DNA of 64,000 bases from Didymodactylos carnosus. Taxonomy: Eukaryota > Rotifera > Eurotatoria > Philodinida > Philodinidae. This document shows, piece after piece, positions 1 to 12,127 of this stretch. The translations under genes were made by a program, and so were the position numbers. The stretch spans positions 1 to 64,000 of the forward strand of contig CAJNOQ010000076.1 in assembly GCA_905250885.1 (NCBI GenBank). Reading direction: 5' to 3'. The notes below the pieces were generated by a model. That model saw nothing but the letters and a program-made list of their open reading frames with translations, was not told the origin of the DNA and did no database searches. How positions within the stretch are numbered: the first letter of the stretch is position 1; each line of letters opens with the position of its first letter.

Positions 1-215
1 AGGAATCTGAGAATAAATGCTTCTCTATAAATATCAAAAACTTCTTTAGTAATTTTTCTTTAGTTTATTGTGATTAAATGAACTAAATAAAAAAGATAAT
101 AAGAGAAACAGTTCAGCCGCAGTAGATAGAAAAAATAGAGCATAACGCGCTCAGATCTTAATAAGACAATTGATATCTTATCTTGAGGCTCAAAATCATG
201 GTGAAGAAAACCTCT

Positions 216-237
216 CCCTTCCCCCCCTCCCCCACCC
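216..237 (-). other. Potential G-quadruplex tract (G-rich on minus strand)
   Basis: The plus strand carries four C-runs of 3, 7, 5 and 3 bases separated by loops of 1-2 bases. The minus strand therefore meets the classic four-run G-quadruplex pattern. Such a tract is rare in this AT-rich window; the nearest similar one is a weaker G-rich run at 7196-7213 on the plus strand. Whether it folds or has a role cannot be told from sequence. Confidence 0.5.
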
Positions 238-299
238 AATCGGCTATGGTCACTCTACTCTGATACTAACCAGAAAACAGTTCGGACATATCCAAAATA

Positions 300-1163
300 A
301 ATGAAAGTGAGACCGCGCAAGTTTGGCATAACGTTTCTAGATCGAATAAAAATATCTTTACAATCTTTCGTAGGTATATACAACCTGCTTAAAATATGAT
401 CATGAATTTTACCGTTATTATGATTAAAAATAGCCCAGTAGAATCCTTAATTATGACTAATAGTACAGCATATGAAGAAAGATAATTACCATGAAAAATA
501 TCAAAGTTGAAAGAAAATGTCACATTCGTTTCTCCCGCATCTTTGTCTCATACAGCCACAATTTATCACAAAGTTGAACAGTCAAATAAAAAACAAAAAT
601 TATCTCAATTACCATCAAAAATAAATGATAAGAAGAATGTTTAATAGACAGAATTTATTTTTAGATTAGTTTAACAGTTAGCGATGCTATTTGAACAGGC
701 AGATATGTTTCTGTGTTAAACTAGAATAACTTTTTGCTGTTTTTCTTAGCTTTTTACTCGTGAAACACGGAAAAAATACTTTAAGTAGGATGAAATCTTT
801 TCTTTGAGAGTCTTAAGCGACTTTGATGTATACACAACATCGTTAGTACCGTTTTTTGGCCAAAAAAATGTCTCCTCTTTTCCTCTTTTTTACCCAACGC
901 GCCTGTTAAAAAATTTTTAACGTTTCTCTTTTTTTTCCTCTGTTTTCTGAAAGGATCGTTACGCAGCCAGGTCGCGATCTCAGCTGCGTTTTTTTCATTA
1001 CTTGCGCCGTATTTGTGCGCATTTGTGCTGTTGCGATTACGATAATAACGGTAAAACTCACGATCATAATTTAAGCAGGCTATATATACCTAAGAAAGAT
1101 TGTAAAAATATTTTTATTCGATCTAGAAACATTATACCAAACTTGCGCGGTCTCGCTTTCATT
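300..1163. mobile_element. TA-flanked inverted-repeat (MITE-like) element
   Basis: The sequence from 300 to about 425 is repeated in reverse complement at about 1038-1163, with about 90% identity by eye. The outer end reads AAATGAAAG on both sides and TA sits immediately outside each arm (298-299 and 1164-1165), as expected for a Tc1/mariner-type TA target duplication. The interior of about 600 bp has no transposase I can recognise, so it is probably a non-autonomous element. The superfamily is inferred only from the TA. Confidence 0.65.
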
Positions 1164-2212
1164 TATTTCCCTAACAAGTTTCTAATGTGAATAAAGAAAA
1201 AGGCCAACCTTTGTATCCAATATTATATTGGCAATTATTTTCCTTTTTAATGAAGTTTTCAACGCAATGCGTAATATACGTCAATGATGATTAAGTGTCC
1301 ACAAAGTAGATTATTCCAATTTACGGTAATCACACTTTTCGAACATGATTAAAATTAATCATGATCAACAAATTAGTCATGATTAGAGATGCGTGTAGAT
1401 CTCAAGTTAATTATAAAGAACTAACCATAATTTCGTTCTCGTCTTTACGATCGATACAGTGTATGCGTGCATAGAAGGAATCATAAAACTCTCGTGTTGT
1501 TCTTGTTCTTTGTTCTTTTCGATACCAAAACTCTATTTCATTCATTGATTAGTTTTCTACAATGATTTTTTTGATAACTGCATATTTATGTTTTTTAGCA
1601 AAGCACGATTTCAAAAAAGTTACTTTTAGTGACACAAAAAGAAAAATAGAAAAAAAAACATACACAAATAGAAAGCAAAACGGTTGAATTAACACAGTAG
1701 AAAACGAACAGTGGAACATAAACAATTTGTGAAAAATATTAATTATCTCAAAAATTGAAAGGAAAAAGAAAACTAGTGGATTGAATCCGAACATAATTGT
1801 TTTAGAATAATCCTCCATTTAATGTATCCAATTAGTTAAATTCCTAATTATTTAATCGCGATAAAATAATTAAAAAGATACGAGTTTTGCGTATAGAAAG
1901 CAAAGAAAAACAATTAACAAAAATCGATGCGAAAGAGATAGCTTCTTTATCAAGAGAAAGATAAGACACCGTGACGGACCAGCAGAAATGAATATAAAAA
2001 CTACAATAAAACAATATTATTATTGCATGAAAACAGGAAGACGTGTACAGATCTGGTCTTTTGTCAAGGTAAATAGGCACATGCACACGCAGGATAGTGA
2101 CAAAACATTCTCTTAAAATACATTTTACTTTCTCACTTTTCATACCCTCCCATATAGTATTATTTGTTCTCTAAACGTATCACAAAATCTTTATATATAA
2201 TTCTTTATCTGC

Positions 2213-2971
2213 TCAAAAAGCACTACATAATTGTTCAAGTTCATTTTTATCAATAAGACCATCATTATTTAAATCAGCTGCTTTCATCATTTCAGCAATA
2301 TCTTCTTTTGTTAATTTTTCACCTAAAATTTTTTCCATTACTTTTCGTAATTCTTTTGCTGTAATAACACCATTTTTGTCCAAATCATAACAATTAAATA
2401 AACTTTCAATATCAAAGTGTGCACGTGATTGATCAATATTATGATCATTAATTTTACTATTTTCATCTAATGAATTTGTTGACATTGAAAATTTACTTTC
2501 TAAAAATTCAACAAATTCCTCGAGTTCTAATACACCATTTTTATTTCGATCAGCTTCAGCAAACATTCTCTGAATAAATCGTTTATCAAAATTTTTATGA
2601 CCCAATGTACGCATAACATCTCTAAATTCTTTAACAGTTAATTTTCCATCATGATTTTTATCAAAATAGGTAAATGCTCGTCGGGCATCCAACGGTGTTG
2701 ACAGGAAAATATTTGTGGTCGCTGTTGATAATGTTGAACTAACTGTTGATGGTATATGTAAATAAGATGGTTGATTATTGTGGTTTGATTCTAATGGATG
2801 ATTTGATGAGGCTGACGATGTTGATCTTAGTCGAGTATGTTCATTGTAAAGATATGAATTGTTCAATTTTGGAGATATATTATCATGAATGATGGGAATT
2901 TCTTCAAGAAATGCTGTACTTGAATGAACAGCTGATGCTAATGCTGGTACAATTTGACTTCGTTGAGACAT
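2213..2971 (-). CDS. Calmodulin-like protein with four EF-hands and a long N-terminal extension
   Basis: This is an intronless frame of 252 residues. Residues 1-90 are Ser/Thr/Asn/His-rich and look disordered. Four canonical 12-residue EF-hand loops follow, at about 104-115, 141-152, 196-207 and 233-244. Each has Asp at position 1, Gly at position 6 and Glu at position 12, so all four should bind calcium. The spacing is that of the calmodulin/troponin C family, with an unusually long linker (about 160-190) between the two EF pairs. It is likely a calcium sensor that changes shape and binds target peptides; the targets are unknown. Canonical calmodulin is about 149 residues and much more conserved, so this is a divergent calmodulin-like or centrin-like paralogue. 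The start was chosen as the first Met of the frame. Being intronless, unlike most neighbours, suggests possible origin by retroposition. Confidence 0.88.
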   Translation of the reverse strand: MSQRSQIVPALASAVHSSTAFLEEIPIIHDNISPKLNNSYLYNEHTRLRSTSSASSNHPLESNHNNQPSYLHIPSTVSSTLSTATTNIFLSTPLDARRAFTYFDKNHDGKLTVKEFRDVMRTLGHKNFDKRFIQRMFAEADRNKNGVLELEEFVEFLESKFSMSTNSLDENSKINDHNIDQSRAHFDIESLFNCYDLDKNGVITAKELRKVMEKILGEKLTKEDIAEMMKAADLNNDGLIDKNELEQLCSAF

Positions 2972-5900
2972 TATTATTCGTCGATTTTAATTAAAGAACA
3001 TTCGAATTGATAGCGTATAATCAATTATTTATATCAGTTTTTATTAATGAAGTTTAATCTGCAAAAAAAAATAAAATAGAAGTGTGTTAGTTACAATGAC
3101 ACCCTTTATGATTCTATAAAACTGTTTAGTATAATTTATTTCATTAGAAAGAATATGCCATTTGTCCATGTTTATCATATTTTTTCATAGACAAAACGTA
3201 CTGGTTTTTTCGTGCTACTTATATATGTTGACCTTTTTTTTATCAAGTAAACATTAGAAGAAAAAAGTCTGACTGATATTAGAGTTTTGTAATACACTCT
3301 AAATTTAAAATACAACACATCGATTGTTGCATGTGTTCATTCCCACAAATGGTTACAACAAACTTTTCTTTTCTAGGCATCTTAATATAAAAACGTGACG
3401 ATGTTTATTTTTCTAAGACATATCTTTGCTTTCCCCTTCTTGATAACAAAACAAAAATTGACAAAATAGAACAAAATTAGCTAAACTGTACAAATAAACT
3501 TTCTCTATTGAGAAATTGTTACGATCTTTAAGCAAAAACAAAACAAACAAGACAAAGATTCATGTTAATATCTACCAGAATTCTTTCTAATATAGAATTA
3601 ACTAACTTGAAGGATGTAAAATTTTTTATTTTTATCTATAAACCTGTCTGTAATGTACAATAAAAAACAGATAGACACATACATACGCGCACACACACAG
3701 GCACGTATGCATACCCTAATGCTGTTTGTATTAGAACAGGCTAACTTTCTCTTTTTTTTTAATACGACTGTATAGTAGTACTATAAACGCATCTTCATCG
3801 TAACACACTTTTTTCTGCTTTTCTTATCTCATAATAGGTATCTTTATTCTTCGTTGCTTCTATTCTAATGTAAATTAAGCTTAATTCAGAAATCAAGTAG
3901 GATGGCAACAAACAAGATACTAGTCTCTTGGATTAAAACTACAGAAGAAAAAAAAAAAAGGAAAATTATACGCAATAGTTAGATAATGGCTTGTTTCATG
4001 GGGGAGACAATAATTAAAGAGGATAGAATAGTTTCCTCTTTTTCTGATTTTCCGAACACAAAGCTATAATTTATTTTTTATACTACACAAGAGAGAGAAG
4101 AAAAAAAAAAAGAATGTGGTCGCTGTCCGATTAACATGCTAAGCTTCTTTTTCACTTGGATAAAAATAGAAATAGAAAGAGAAAATAATAAATTTATTAC
4201 GTTTAATAAGTATATTGTCCATTGCATAAAAAATAAAATAAAATAGAACAAATAAATCTCACAATCTCTTTTTTCTAGAAAATTCAGAATGCATTCCTAA
4301 CATCATTCTATTTCTAAAATAGACAACAAAATAAAATTTCTTGGCACGGAATCAACCAGAATGAATGAAATAACCTATATTTTTCATTAAGTCCTGTTAG
4401 GGTGAACCTGCGTTTTTTTAAACTCCGGATATAAAGAAAGGACTTACAACAAAATTTAGTTTTATTTTACTAAATCTCTCATAAATTTCGGAACGGAAGG
4501 AATGAAATGTGAGCGAAAGTGGCAGTTTGTGAGAAGTGTAATCTCTTTGATTTTCAAAAAATAAAAGATTTTCTGGTCGAAATGTCTCGTCTGAGTACAA
4601 CTTTTTCTAACATACGAAGAAGAATAATCATAAAATGTTTAGGTTTTTAGAAATGATACGCGCATGCACTTTTCATAGTCAAGTTCCTTTTAGCTAAGCT
4701 GCTTTTAGATTAAATATTTTTACCGTTACTAATCAGTGTGATGCTAATGGATCTAAAATAAAAATAAAAAAACAAAATTTACGTTTTCATTCTGTATCAA
4801 TCAGCTAAATAGATCAACTGAGAAAAAGTTTGATATTATACGTAGCGATAATTTATTTAAGTGTTGTAAAAATAAAAACACATTCATAGGGTTAAATATC
4901 CGACTTATGAACACCGATTATATAATTAGAATATTTTCTGAATGAGAAAGTTCTCCAGTACGAGAGAACAGAAAAAACGTAGAATTATTATTAAAATTAT
5001 TCTATGACGTATAATTTATTTTGCCTTTTACGTCATACGTAGAAAATTCTCTTTTACGTCATTTGGTTTTTAGTTCTACTAAAAATAATTATTTTATTTT
5101 TCTTCTTTAAATCAACAACGATGATGCTATTTCGTAATTTAACTCGCACTCTCACTTTCTCTTTTTCTTCTCTTCTTCATTCATACTTAAATCCCAGGCA
5201 ATAGGTGGGTTTATTCGTTTGTCTCCAGTAAAAGTTCGTTTTAAGTGAATATTTCTATCAAACGTAAACAGCAAGATTAAATATAACCTTTTGTGAAGCT
5301 AGTTTGCCTTTTTATGTGTTTTTATTTTTGTCCCATTAATCCATCAACATTTATCTGCAGGGACAGAGAGAAACAGATGCGCAAAATCATTGAAATGAAA
5401 AGCAAAAATCTGTTTTTAGCCCGAGTTATCTGATGTAAATTTTTGGTAACTACAACACATAATGTCTAGTAAAGCTGTTTGTTTTCTGTCAAGAGACCTT
5501 TTTTACATAGAAGTTAAAAAATTCCTTCATGAGTGACAATGAATAGACTAATGGATTTTTTTCTTTTGTTTTGGTTTTGACAGTTGTAACACATTGAGAA
5601 CTTTATAATCATCGTCATTGATATAAAATCATAATTCTTTCGATAGGTTACACTCGCATCAATTCATTATGTTATAGATTCATATTCCTTGTCATTTCAA
5701 TCATCTGGGCTAAATTAATTTCAACTAAGAACGTTATTAATACAAAAATACATCTCCGTTACCTCGTCAGATATAGTGTATAAAAGAAAGCTATATTTTG
5801 CATCAATAATGCGTGTCTATAAATCTAAATTTATTCAAAAACAGATTTAGTCTATTATACTAATTAAGGGAGAATTTGTTTTTATTCTATATGCGATAAT

Positions 5901-8900
5901 ATGCTTTACGTATAATGTCTGACTTGATGGTGTAAAATACAACAAAATAACAAAAAAAAAACACCTTCTATCAATGAGTACTTGCTCTCTCTTCTACACA
6001 ACTATAGGAATCATGTATAGTCTGAATAAGGTAGAGTTGTTATAGGCTCGGCTCAAAGCTTCTTTGAGCCAGAGAGTAAAGCAGTTTGTATAAAAAAAAG
6101 TTGGAATACTTCTAGAATATTTCTAAATGAGATGCTATCAAATTAAAAGCTGTCTTTTATCAACTTATTCTTAGATTTTTTTGATCTTTTATCTTTGTAT
6201 TTAAATCTGTACTCACCTTCTCACACTATTATGGTGGATAGTAGTATTTAACAGGCCGACACTATGTAAAAGATAATAGTAATCGACATAGTTTTTCGAA
6301 GCGATTTCAATGCTGTACACATCATCTACATAAAAATCGGTTCAATGGCAGTCATGATTACTTTTTCTTCTCTTTTTTTTGTTCCTATTACTCCAACAAA
6401 CACTCTTTTTCTCATATTTTTCTCGCGGTTTCTTTTTTTAGATGAGGCCTGGCAGACATGTATATTAAGCGTAGTGAATAAACTATACTATGTATAAGAA
6501 TAAGCTGTGACGACTTTTGCCCTTTTCTCTCTCTCTCTTTCCCTCTTTCTAGCTATCCCTCGAATATGCCTGTCGTATATCATAAATAAAAAATAAGAGA
6601 ATTGCTTTCCTTTGTCTTCCTTATGTAGAATAAACCAGCAAGTTAAGTTTTCAATACTTTCTTTAACAGAAATGTGCAAATCACTATTATGGTCTTGTTC
6701 ATTATCAACCCTATAATTCAAATCTAAAAATGTTTTGTTAACTTGGATATGGAGAGGTTTCGCGTTTCGTTCGCTATAGTCACAAACATAGAATAATTTC
6801 ACTGTTAGACAACACATATTGATTCGTTTTCTATTCACAAGTTATAAAATGATGCGAAACCCCATTATAATGGACAATGATTCTAGCTGTCTATAACAAA
6901 CATCCAGTATTCGACTCAACTCAGTACAGTATAGTATGCAAAGAAAAAGTTTTGCTAAGAGTTTTATCAACTATAAAGAGTACTTATCTTACTCAAAACT
7001 ATTATTTGTTTGTTTGTTCGTATTCCAGATATAAAAATCAAAAAAATGTTAAATAAAATTTTCTCAAATAAGTTCATTACGCTTTTCCGTTTTCTTCTCC
7101 ATTGTTTGTCACATCTTGGAAATATAAGAGACAAACAAATCTTTTTTTAAATTGAATAAAATAATAGTTGATAAAAGAATAACCAATAGAACTTTGGGGG
7201 AGAGGAGGGGGGGAGAGAAGTTAGGAAAAAATAACGGAAGTAGGATTTATTTCTCTTCACATGACTTGACAGATGTTGTGCAAAAATTAAAATTAGTAAA
7301 AAGATGATAAATAATCAAGATCTAATCTGATCTAAGTCATTTTCAGTCATCTTAGAAATGTGGATATTTATTGTTAGTCAACCGTTTTTAAAAATAAAAA
7401 TAAAAAGTTAAGCACAAATTGAAGAGTATGGATAAATTTTATAAAAATAAAAAACACAGCAAACATGTATTTTCAGTTTCTTCTGTCAGACTGTTATCTT
7501 TATAGCTGAGAAGGACACGTAGAAATTTTAGATTTTGTGACTAAAGATGAGTTTTTTATTTACAGATTATGTGTGCGTGAATGATTAATTGTTCAATTGT
7601 TTCCGGTATCTAAAAACTTTTTCCGTTACTTATTGATTGTATAATATAGAAAAGAAATTATTATAGATAGTTTAATTCAAGGAAATATACATACTTAGGA
7701 CAAAGATGTATTCTTCACAACAAAATTGTCTATATTAGCCAGACAGAAAATATTCATTTTCAAACTCTATACAAGCTTATTTAATTATTAGATGAATGTG
7801 ACAGATATCTTGACCATGAATTTTTCTTCTTCGTATTTTCTGTTTGACGTCATCAACGACCTAGCATAGTTTTTTTTACATTAAATAATTGACAATCTGT
7901 GAGAAAAAAATGTAAGGTCTCAATACACCAAAAAATCCTTCATTTATCCTCATTTAAAGAAAGGAATATTTTGGTAGAAAGTATTTTCTTTATTTGATTT
8001 GAGTATGTATCATCTATCTTTACTAATTATCCCGTCCTAACTTTATCTTAATAATTTTTACGAGACCATTACTGTCAACGACTTCAATTACTTTAGATAT
8101 GCAATAATTAACTCCCTCTATAGCAGATACATTTTTTGTTGATTTCTTTTCTAAGATATAATAGCTTATGAGTCTCACTTCATTTTTTGTTGATTAATTT
8201 GTACTAATTACTCAGATTAAACTCATAGTCTATAAGCGTCAATGTCGATTTAATGATTGCATGTCAATAACAAACGTTCATTGTAGACAAAATATGAAAT
8301 CTACATGATCAAGGTTTTCAGTTCCTACACAGTCGCGGGATTCAAAGAAATCCATTTCTGAATTAACGCAATGTCTTAATCATAAACAACATTTTTATAA
8401 AAACATCACTTACTACTTCCTTCAAACACGATACTAAATACAAAAAGTTTTGTCAAAATACATAGAAATCTTTTATTATTTCATTATTCTTAATGTAAAA
8501 ATCAAAACCAAATGGGAAAAAACATGCCAAAAATTATTATAACACCATTGTTCATCATGTGTATACTTCTAACTGATTTTTTTCTCTACCCTCGATTTCT
8601 CAGCTATATGTATGTGTTTCAAGAGTCACTTCCATCCTTCTTTTTTTATCGAAGTTTGCAATGTCAAAAAATTTTTTATTATATTTTCAAAAACGATTAA
8701 TTCAATATTTTTGAGGGACATTTAAAAGAACAAACGAAACGAAACAACTTGTGTGGTTAAATTTTTTTTTTAAATTTTGAGCGTTTATAACATAATATTT
8801 TAAATATTCAATTTTTAATTTACGAACGTTAATGGAATGAATAGAATGCGAAACATTAGATACTTGTTAGACAGCATTTTATGAAATAAAAATGTGAAAC

Positions 8901-9124
8901 TTTTTTGGCAGTTTTTGAATTGTCTAGATAGATTTTTGATATTTTTTATCTTAATGGAAGAAATACATGCACACTATGTATGCACTATGACAGTGTGTTT
9001 AATTAAATGGTTTTTCAAATAAAACTTCGAATATTTTTCTGTCAAAACTTAAAACAGTGAGCTAATTAGGTTAAGAAATGATAGAGGCTTACCAAATTTG
9101 TTTGTCAGTAGTGAATTTTGAAAC
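2972..9124. other. Gene-free AT-rich stretch
   Basis: I see no supportable gene in about 6 kb. The longest open frame (6488-6838, minus, 116 residues) is low in motif content and ends in an Arg/Glu run caused by a CT-rich simple tract near 6520-6550. Small items are three TACGTCA motifs at 5005-5061, a short hairpin built on GGCTCAAAG near 6046, and a G-rich run at 7196-7213. The first few hundred bases are upstream of the minus-strand calmodulin-like gene and may hold its promoter. Confidence 0.5.
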
Positions 9125-9126
9125 TA

Positions 9127-9590
9127 ACGGGTGTGCCATAATAAACTGGACTAAATGTTACTGCATTTATTTCGTACTTTCTCTTCAAATTAGAAGTTTC
9201 TTTACGTATTTTTGTCGCGTCATTTTTTTAGATTTTTAGCACATTGTCTGAGGCTCAATAGTTAATTTTTCTAGGTAGAAAGATAGAAAATTTTGCGTTC
9301 TATCGATCTCACTCATTTACAATCTTATACAATGTTTCCACTACGTCAGCTGATCTCATAATTAGTTCTCAACCGGCTTTTCAATTTTTTCAAATTAAAT
9401 TAATTTTTTAAATTAATGATTTCAATTGAGAAACTTTGTTTATATATCAAAAGACGCAGAATTTAATTTTGTTAGGTTTTGTAGAGCTTGAAATTCTCTA
9501 TCTTTTAGTATGTAAAGAAACTTCTAATTTGAAGAGGAAGTACGAAATAAATGCAGTAACATTTAGTCCAGTTTATTATGGCACACCCGT
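9127..9590. mobile_element. TA-flanked MITE with about 80-bp terminal inverted repeats
   Basis: The arms 9127-9205 and about 9512-9590 are almost perfect reverse complements. The outer ends read ACGGGTGTGCCATAATAAAC, and TA lies directly outside each arm (9125-9126 and 9591-9592). The 300-bp core has no coding potential. Length, long inverted repeats and TA flanks fit a non-autonomous Tc1/mariner-like element. The close match of the arms suggests it is fairly young. Confidence 0.8.
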
Positions 9591-9926
9591 TAGTCATGTT
9601 ATAAGCTAGAAAAACAATGATAATTTTGCAGTAAAAAAAAAAATATCCTATTTTTCAAACACATTTTTAATTCCTTGTCTTCAACTCCGATGTTTAGAAA
9701 TAGTTTGATATGTGAAAATTAGAAATTGTCTCTTATTGTAAAATGTCACATTTCAATCCAACGATAGATGAACAAAAACTTTTTTAGGACAATATTATTT
9801 GCTTTTTCGAGATACAGATTAAAGGAATATTCTAATTATCTTGTGTTGTACATCGGTGTAGGCAACTTAGCCGGAAGAAAAAGAAGCCAAATATAGTAAT
9901 TATACGGGAATAGATTATTATCGATA

Positions 9927-10733
9927 ACCTACGATGCAAAAGTACTTGGGCAAATGTCGAGCATTATTTCTACATGTTCCTGATGTGCTGAAAAGTTAAT
10001 TATTTTCTCATTGGAAATAGCAAAGTCTAATTTTCAAAAAACATGGAAAAATTAACTTTTTGTGATTGAGTTTGAGTGAGAAAAAATTAGAATCTCAACC
10101 ATCGCCAAAAAAGCTGTTGTAAAGTGCCTTTTTCTTTACTCCTTCACTATAGCCAGAAAGAGAAACCTTTTTTGAAAGCCCAATAGATGAGAATGTAGCA
10201 CGTGTAAAACTCCATCGATCGTTCTAGTTTCGAAAATCTTCCAGTAATTCGTTGATAGTAATAAAAGCATATATAAAACTTTGTTTTGGTAAAAAATTGT
10301 GTTTTAACAAAAGAACAAAGCTCGATCAGTATCTGAAAATCATTAATTAAGTCTAATTAACTGCTTTTTTTGAAACTATTCCAAAACTTAACGATTTCTT
10401 GTTGAAAAGTGGATCAGAACTTGATTTATCATACCACATTCGAAAGAGCAACAAAAATACCTCTAGTTTCTATAATTGAATAATTTCAAAAAACACGTAC
10501 TCAGTTATTGGACAAAAAATACATTTGATAAGAGAGATAGTCAGGAGACTGCGGAAGTTAAGTTGAGATTCAAATTTTTTCTCACTTAAACTCAATCACA
10601 AAAAGTTTGGTTTTCTATATTTTTTGAAGATTAGACTTTGCTATTTCCAGTGGAAAAATAATTAACTTTTGAGACATCAGGAACATGCAGAAATAATACT
10701 CGACATTTATCCAATTACTTTTGTATCGTAGGT
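9927..10733. mobile_element. TA-flanked inverted-repeat element, about 0.8 kb
   Basis: The left arm 9927-10104 is matched in reverse complement by about 10557-10733. Arms are about 85-90% identical by eye, share the outer sequence ACCTACGAT, and are flanked by TA at both ends. There are a few small indels between the arms, so it is older than the element at 9127-9590, which lies only about 340 bp away. No transposase is visible inside. Confidence 0.7.
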
Positions 10734-10735
10734 TA

Positions 10736-11394
10736 GAAATTTGTTTAAAATCGCTGTTAAATTAGACTTTGTAACACAGTGGCTGACTATTTTTTTTTTT
10801 AAACTTTAATTCTCATCTCTTTAATAAGTTTCAGCAATTCGAACGGTAACTGATCTACCTCCACTGAACATAATATAATTTGCTTTAATTGATTTTTATC
10901 ACAGTTGGTACTCGTGTCAAGAAATATAATAGAAAACAAAAAATATTTTTCATAGAGTTAAGTGGGGCGACACTTATTTTATTTCAACCTACATATATCT
11001 AATTAAAGTATACAAAAGATGTTGAAAAGTGTCATCTTAAGATTTGTTCAACAACATCTCAGTAAAACGTTAAGTCTACTAGCGAATGTGATGTTAAGTG
11101 ACAGATTATGAAAATGCTTCCCTTTTTCCACGAAAAGAATACTCTATGCACTTCAATGAATTTTATATTAGTTTTAAGTTTATTCTTTTCCGTGAGTTAA
11201 AAATATTTCATCTTTCAATATATCACGCATATTTAGCGCCATTCGTACAGGATAAATGGACTTTACTCATGGAGAAATTTTAGTATATAAAATGGCGTAT
11301 AGATTCGTGAATATCGTGAAATGAATTGTAGTCGCACGTGAACGTCGTAAAATGAAATTCTCACTTGTGAAATTATAGAAAGTTCACATGTGAC
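10736..11394. other. Short gene-free stretch ending in a hAT target site
   Basis: No gene is seen. The last eight bases (11387-11394, CATGTGAC) are the left copy of the target-site duplication of the hAT element that follows; the right copy is at 12120-12127. Confidence 0.6.
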
Positions 11395-12119
11395 CAGAGA
11401 TGGGCAGCTCCGCTCCTGGAGCGGAGCGGCTGATGAAAATCATGAAGTCGGAGCGGAGCGCTTCGTAAAAGCTACAGAGCTGGAGCGGAGTCGGAACGGC
11501 TCTTTCTTTTAGCGCTCCACCAATAGCTCCATTTTCCCCTTCGTGTTCTGTATACGATGATAGATCCATCAGTCAGAGGAAAGCTTATCGTTGACTATTC
11601 ATCGCAATCGATATTTCTTTGTCGTATTTATAATCAGTCGCAGTAGTGTACCTTTCACATCCGCTCCTATGGAACGTGTGTTTTCTTCCGGTGGGATGTT
11701 CAGGCGATCCCATGTCAGCCAACTCTCCAAGAACATACTCGCTATGTTGACTCTATTCAAATGCAATCGACACTCCCCTATTTCCACTAGTCTTATTTCA
11801 TGCTGTAGATCAAACTGTGGTCTAAAACTATTGTACATAAAAATTTTCGTGTTGATCTTCCGTATATGCTGTGAAAGAGAATATGAACCCCGCAGATCAT
11901 TGCAAAACTACTTCAAAGAAATGCGAAAAAAGTGCTTTTCCAATAAGATGAAAACTATTTTTAGTTGGAGCGAAGTCGGAGCAGAGGTGGAGTGAGCTGG
12001 AGTGAGCGGGAGTGGAGTTAGAGCGGAGCGGGTGCAGAAACTTTCTTGTTGGAGCGGAGTCGGAGCGGAGCGACTCAAAAATGCCTGGAGCGAGAAAGAG
12101 TCGGAGCTGCCCATCTCTG
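11395..12119 (+). mobile_element. hAT-superfamily DNA transposon, complete ends, decayed core
   Basis: The ends are terminal inverted repeats beginning CAGAGATGGGCAGCTCCG, matching the hAT consensus of a CAG start and a TGGGC core. A perfect 8-bp duplication CATGTGAC flanks the element (11387-11394 and 12120-12127), as known for hAT insertions. Inside each end are many GGAGCGGAG-type subterminal repeats, probable transposase-binding sites, which make the ends far more GC-rich than the surroundings. Between them, about 11650-11775 on the plus strand encodes a piece like the hAT C-terminal dimerisation domain: SAPMERVFSSGG followed by a Leu-rich segment ending LFKCNRH. At 725 bp it keeps only the last part of a transposase that is normally 600 or more residues. 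It is therefore an internally deleted, non-autonomous copy. Confidence 0.9.
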
Positions 12120-12127
12120 CATGTGAC

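Larger units (their letters stand above)
1..2212. other. Gene-free stretch with one inverted-repeat element
   Basis: No reading frame here looks like a real gene: the open frames are short, AT-driven and have no recognisable motif. The stretch holds a C-rich tract at 216-237 and a TA-flanked inverted-repeat element at 300-1163, both listed separately. The last kilobase is downstream of the minus-strand calmodulin-like gene and would hold its 3' UTR. No clear AATAAA-type signal stands out close to the stop. Confidence 0.6.

Noticed and set aside
6488-6838. 116-codon minus-strand frame ending in an Arg/Glu run
   Set aside because: The Arg/Glu run comes from a CT-rich simple tract; no domain or splice signal supports a gene.
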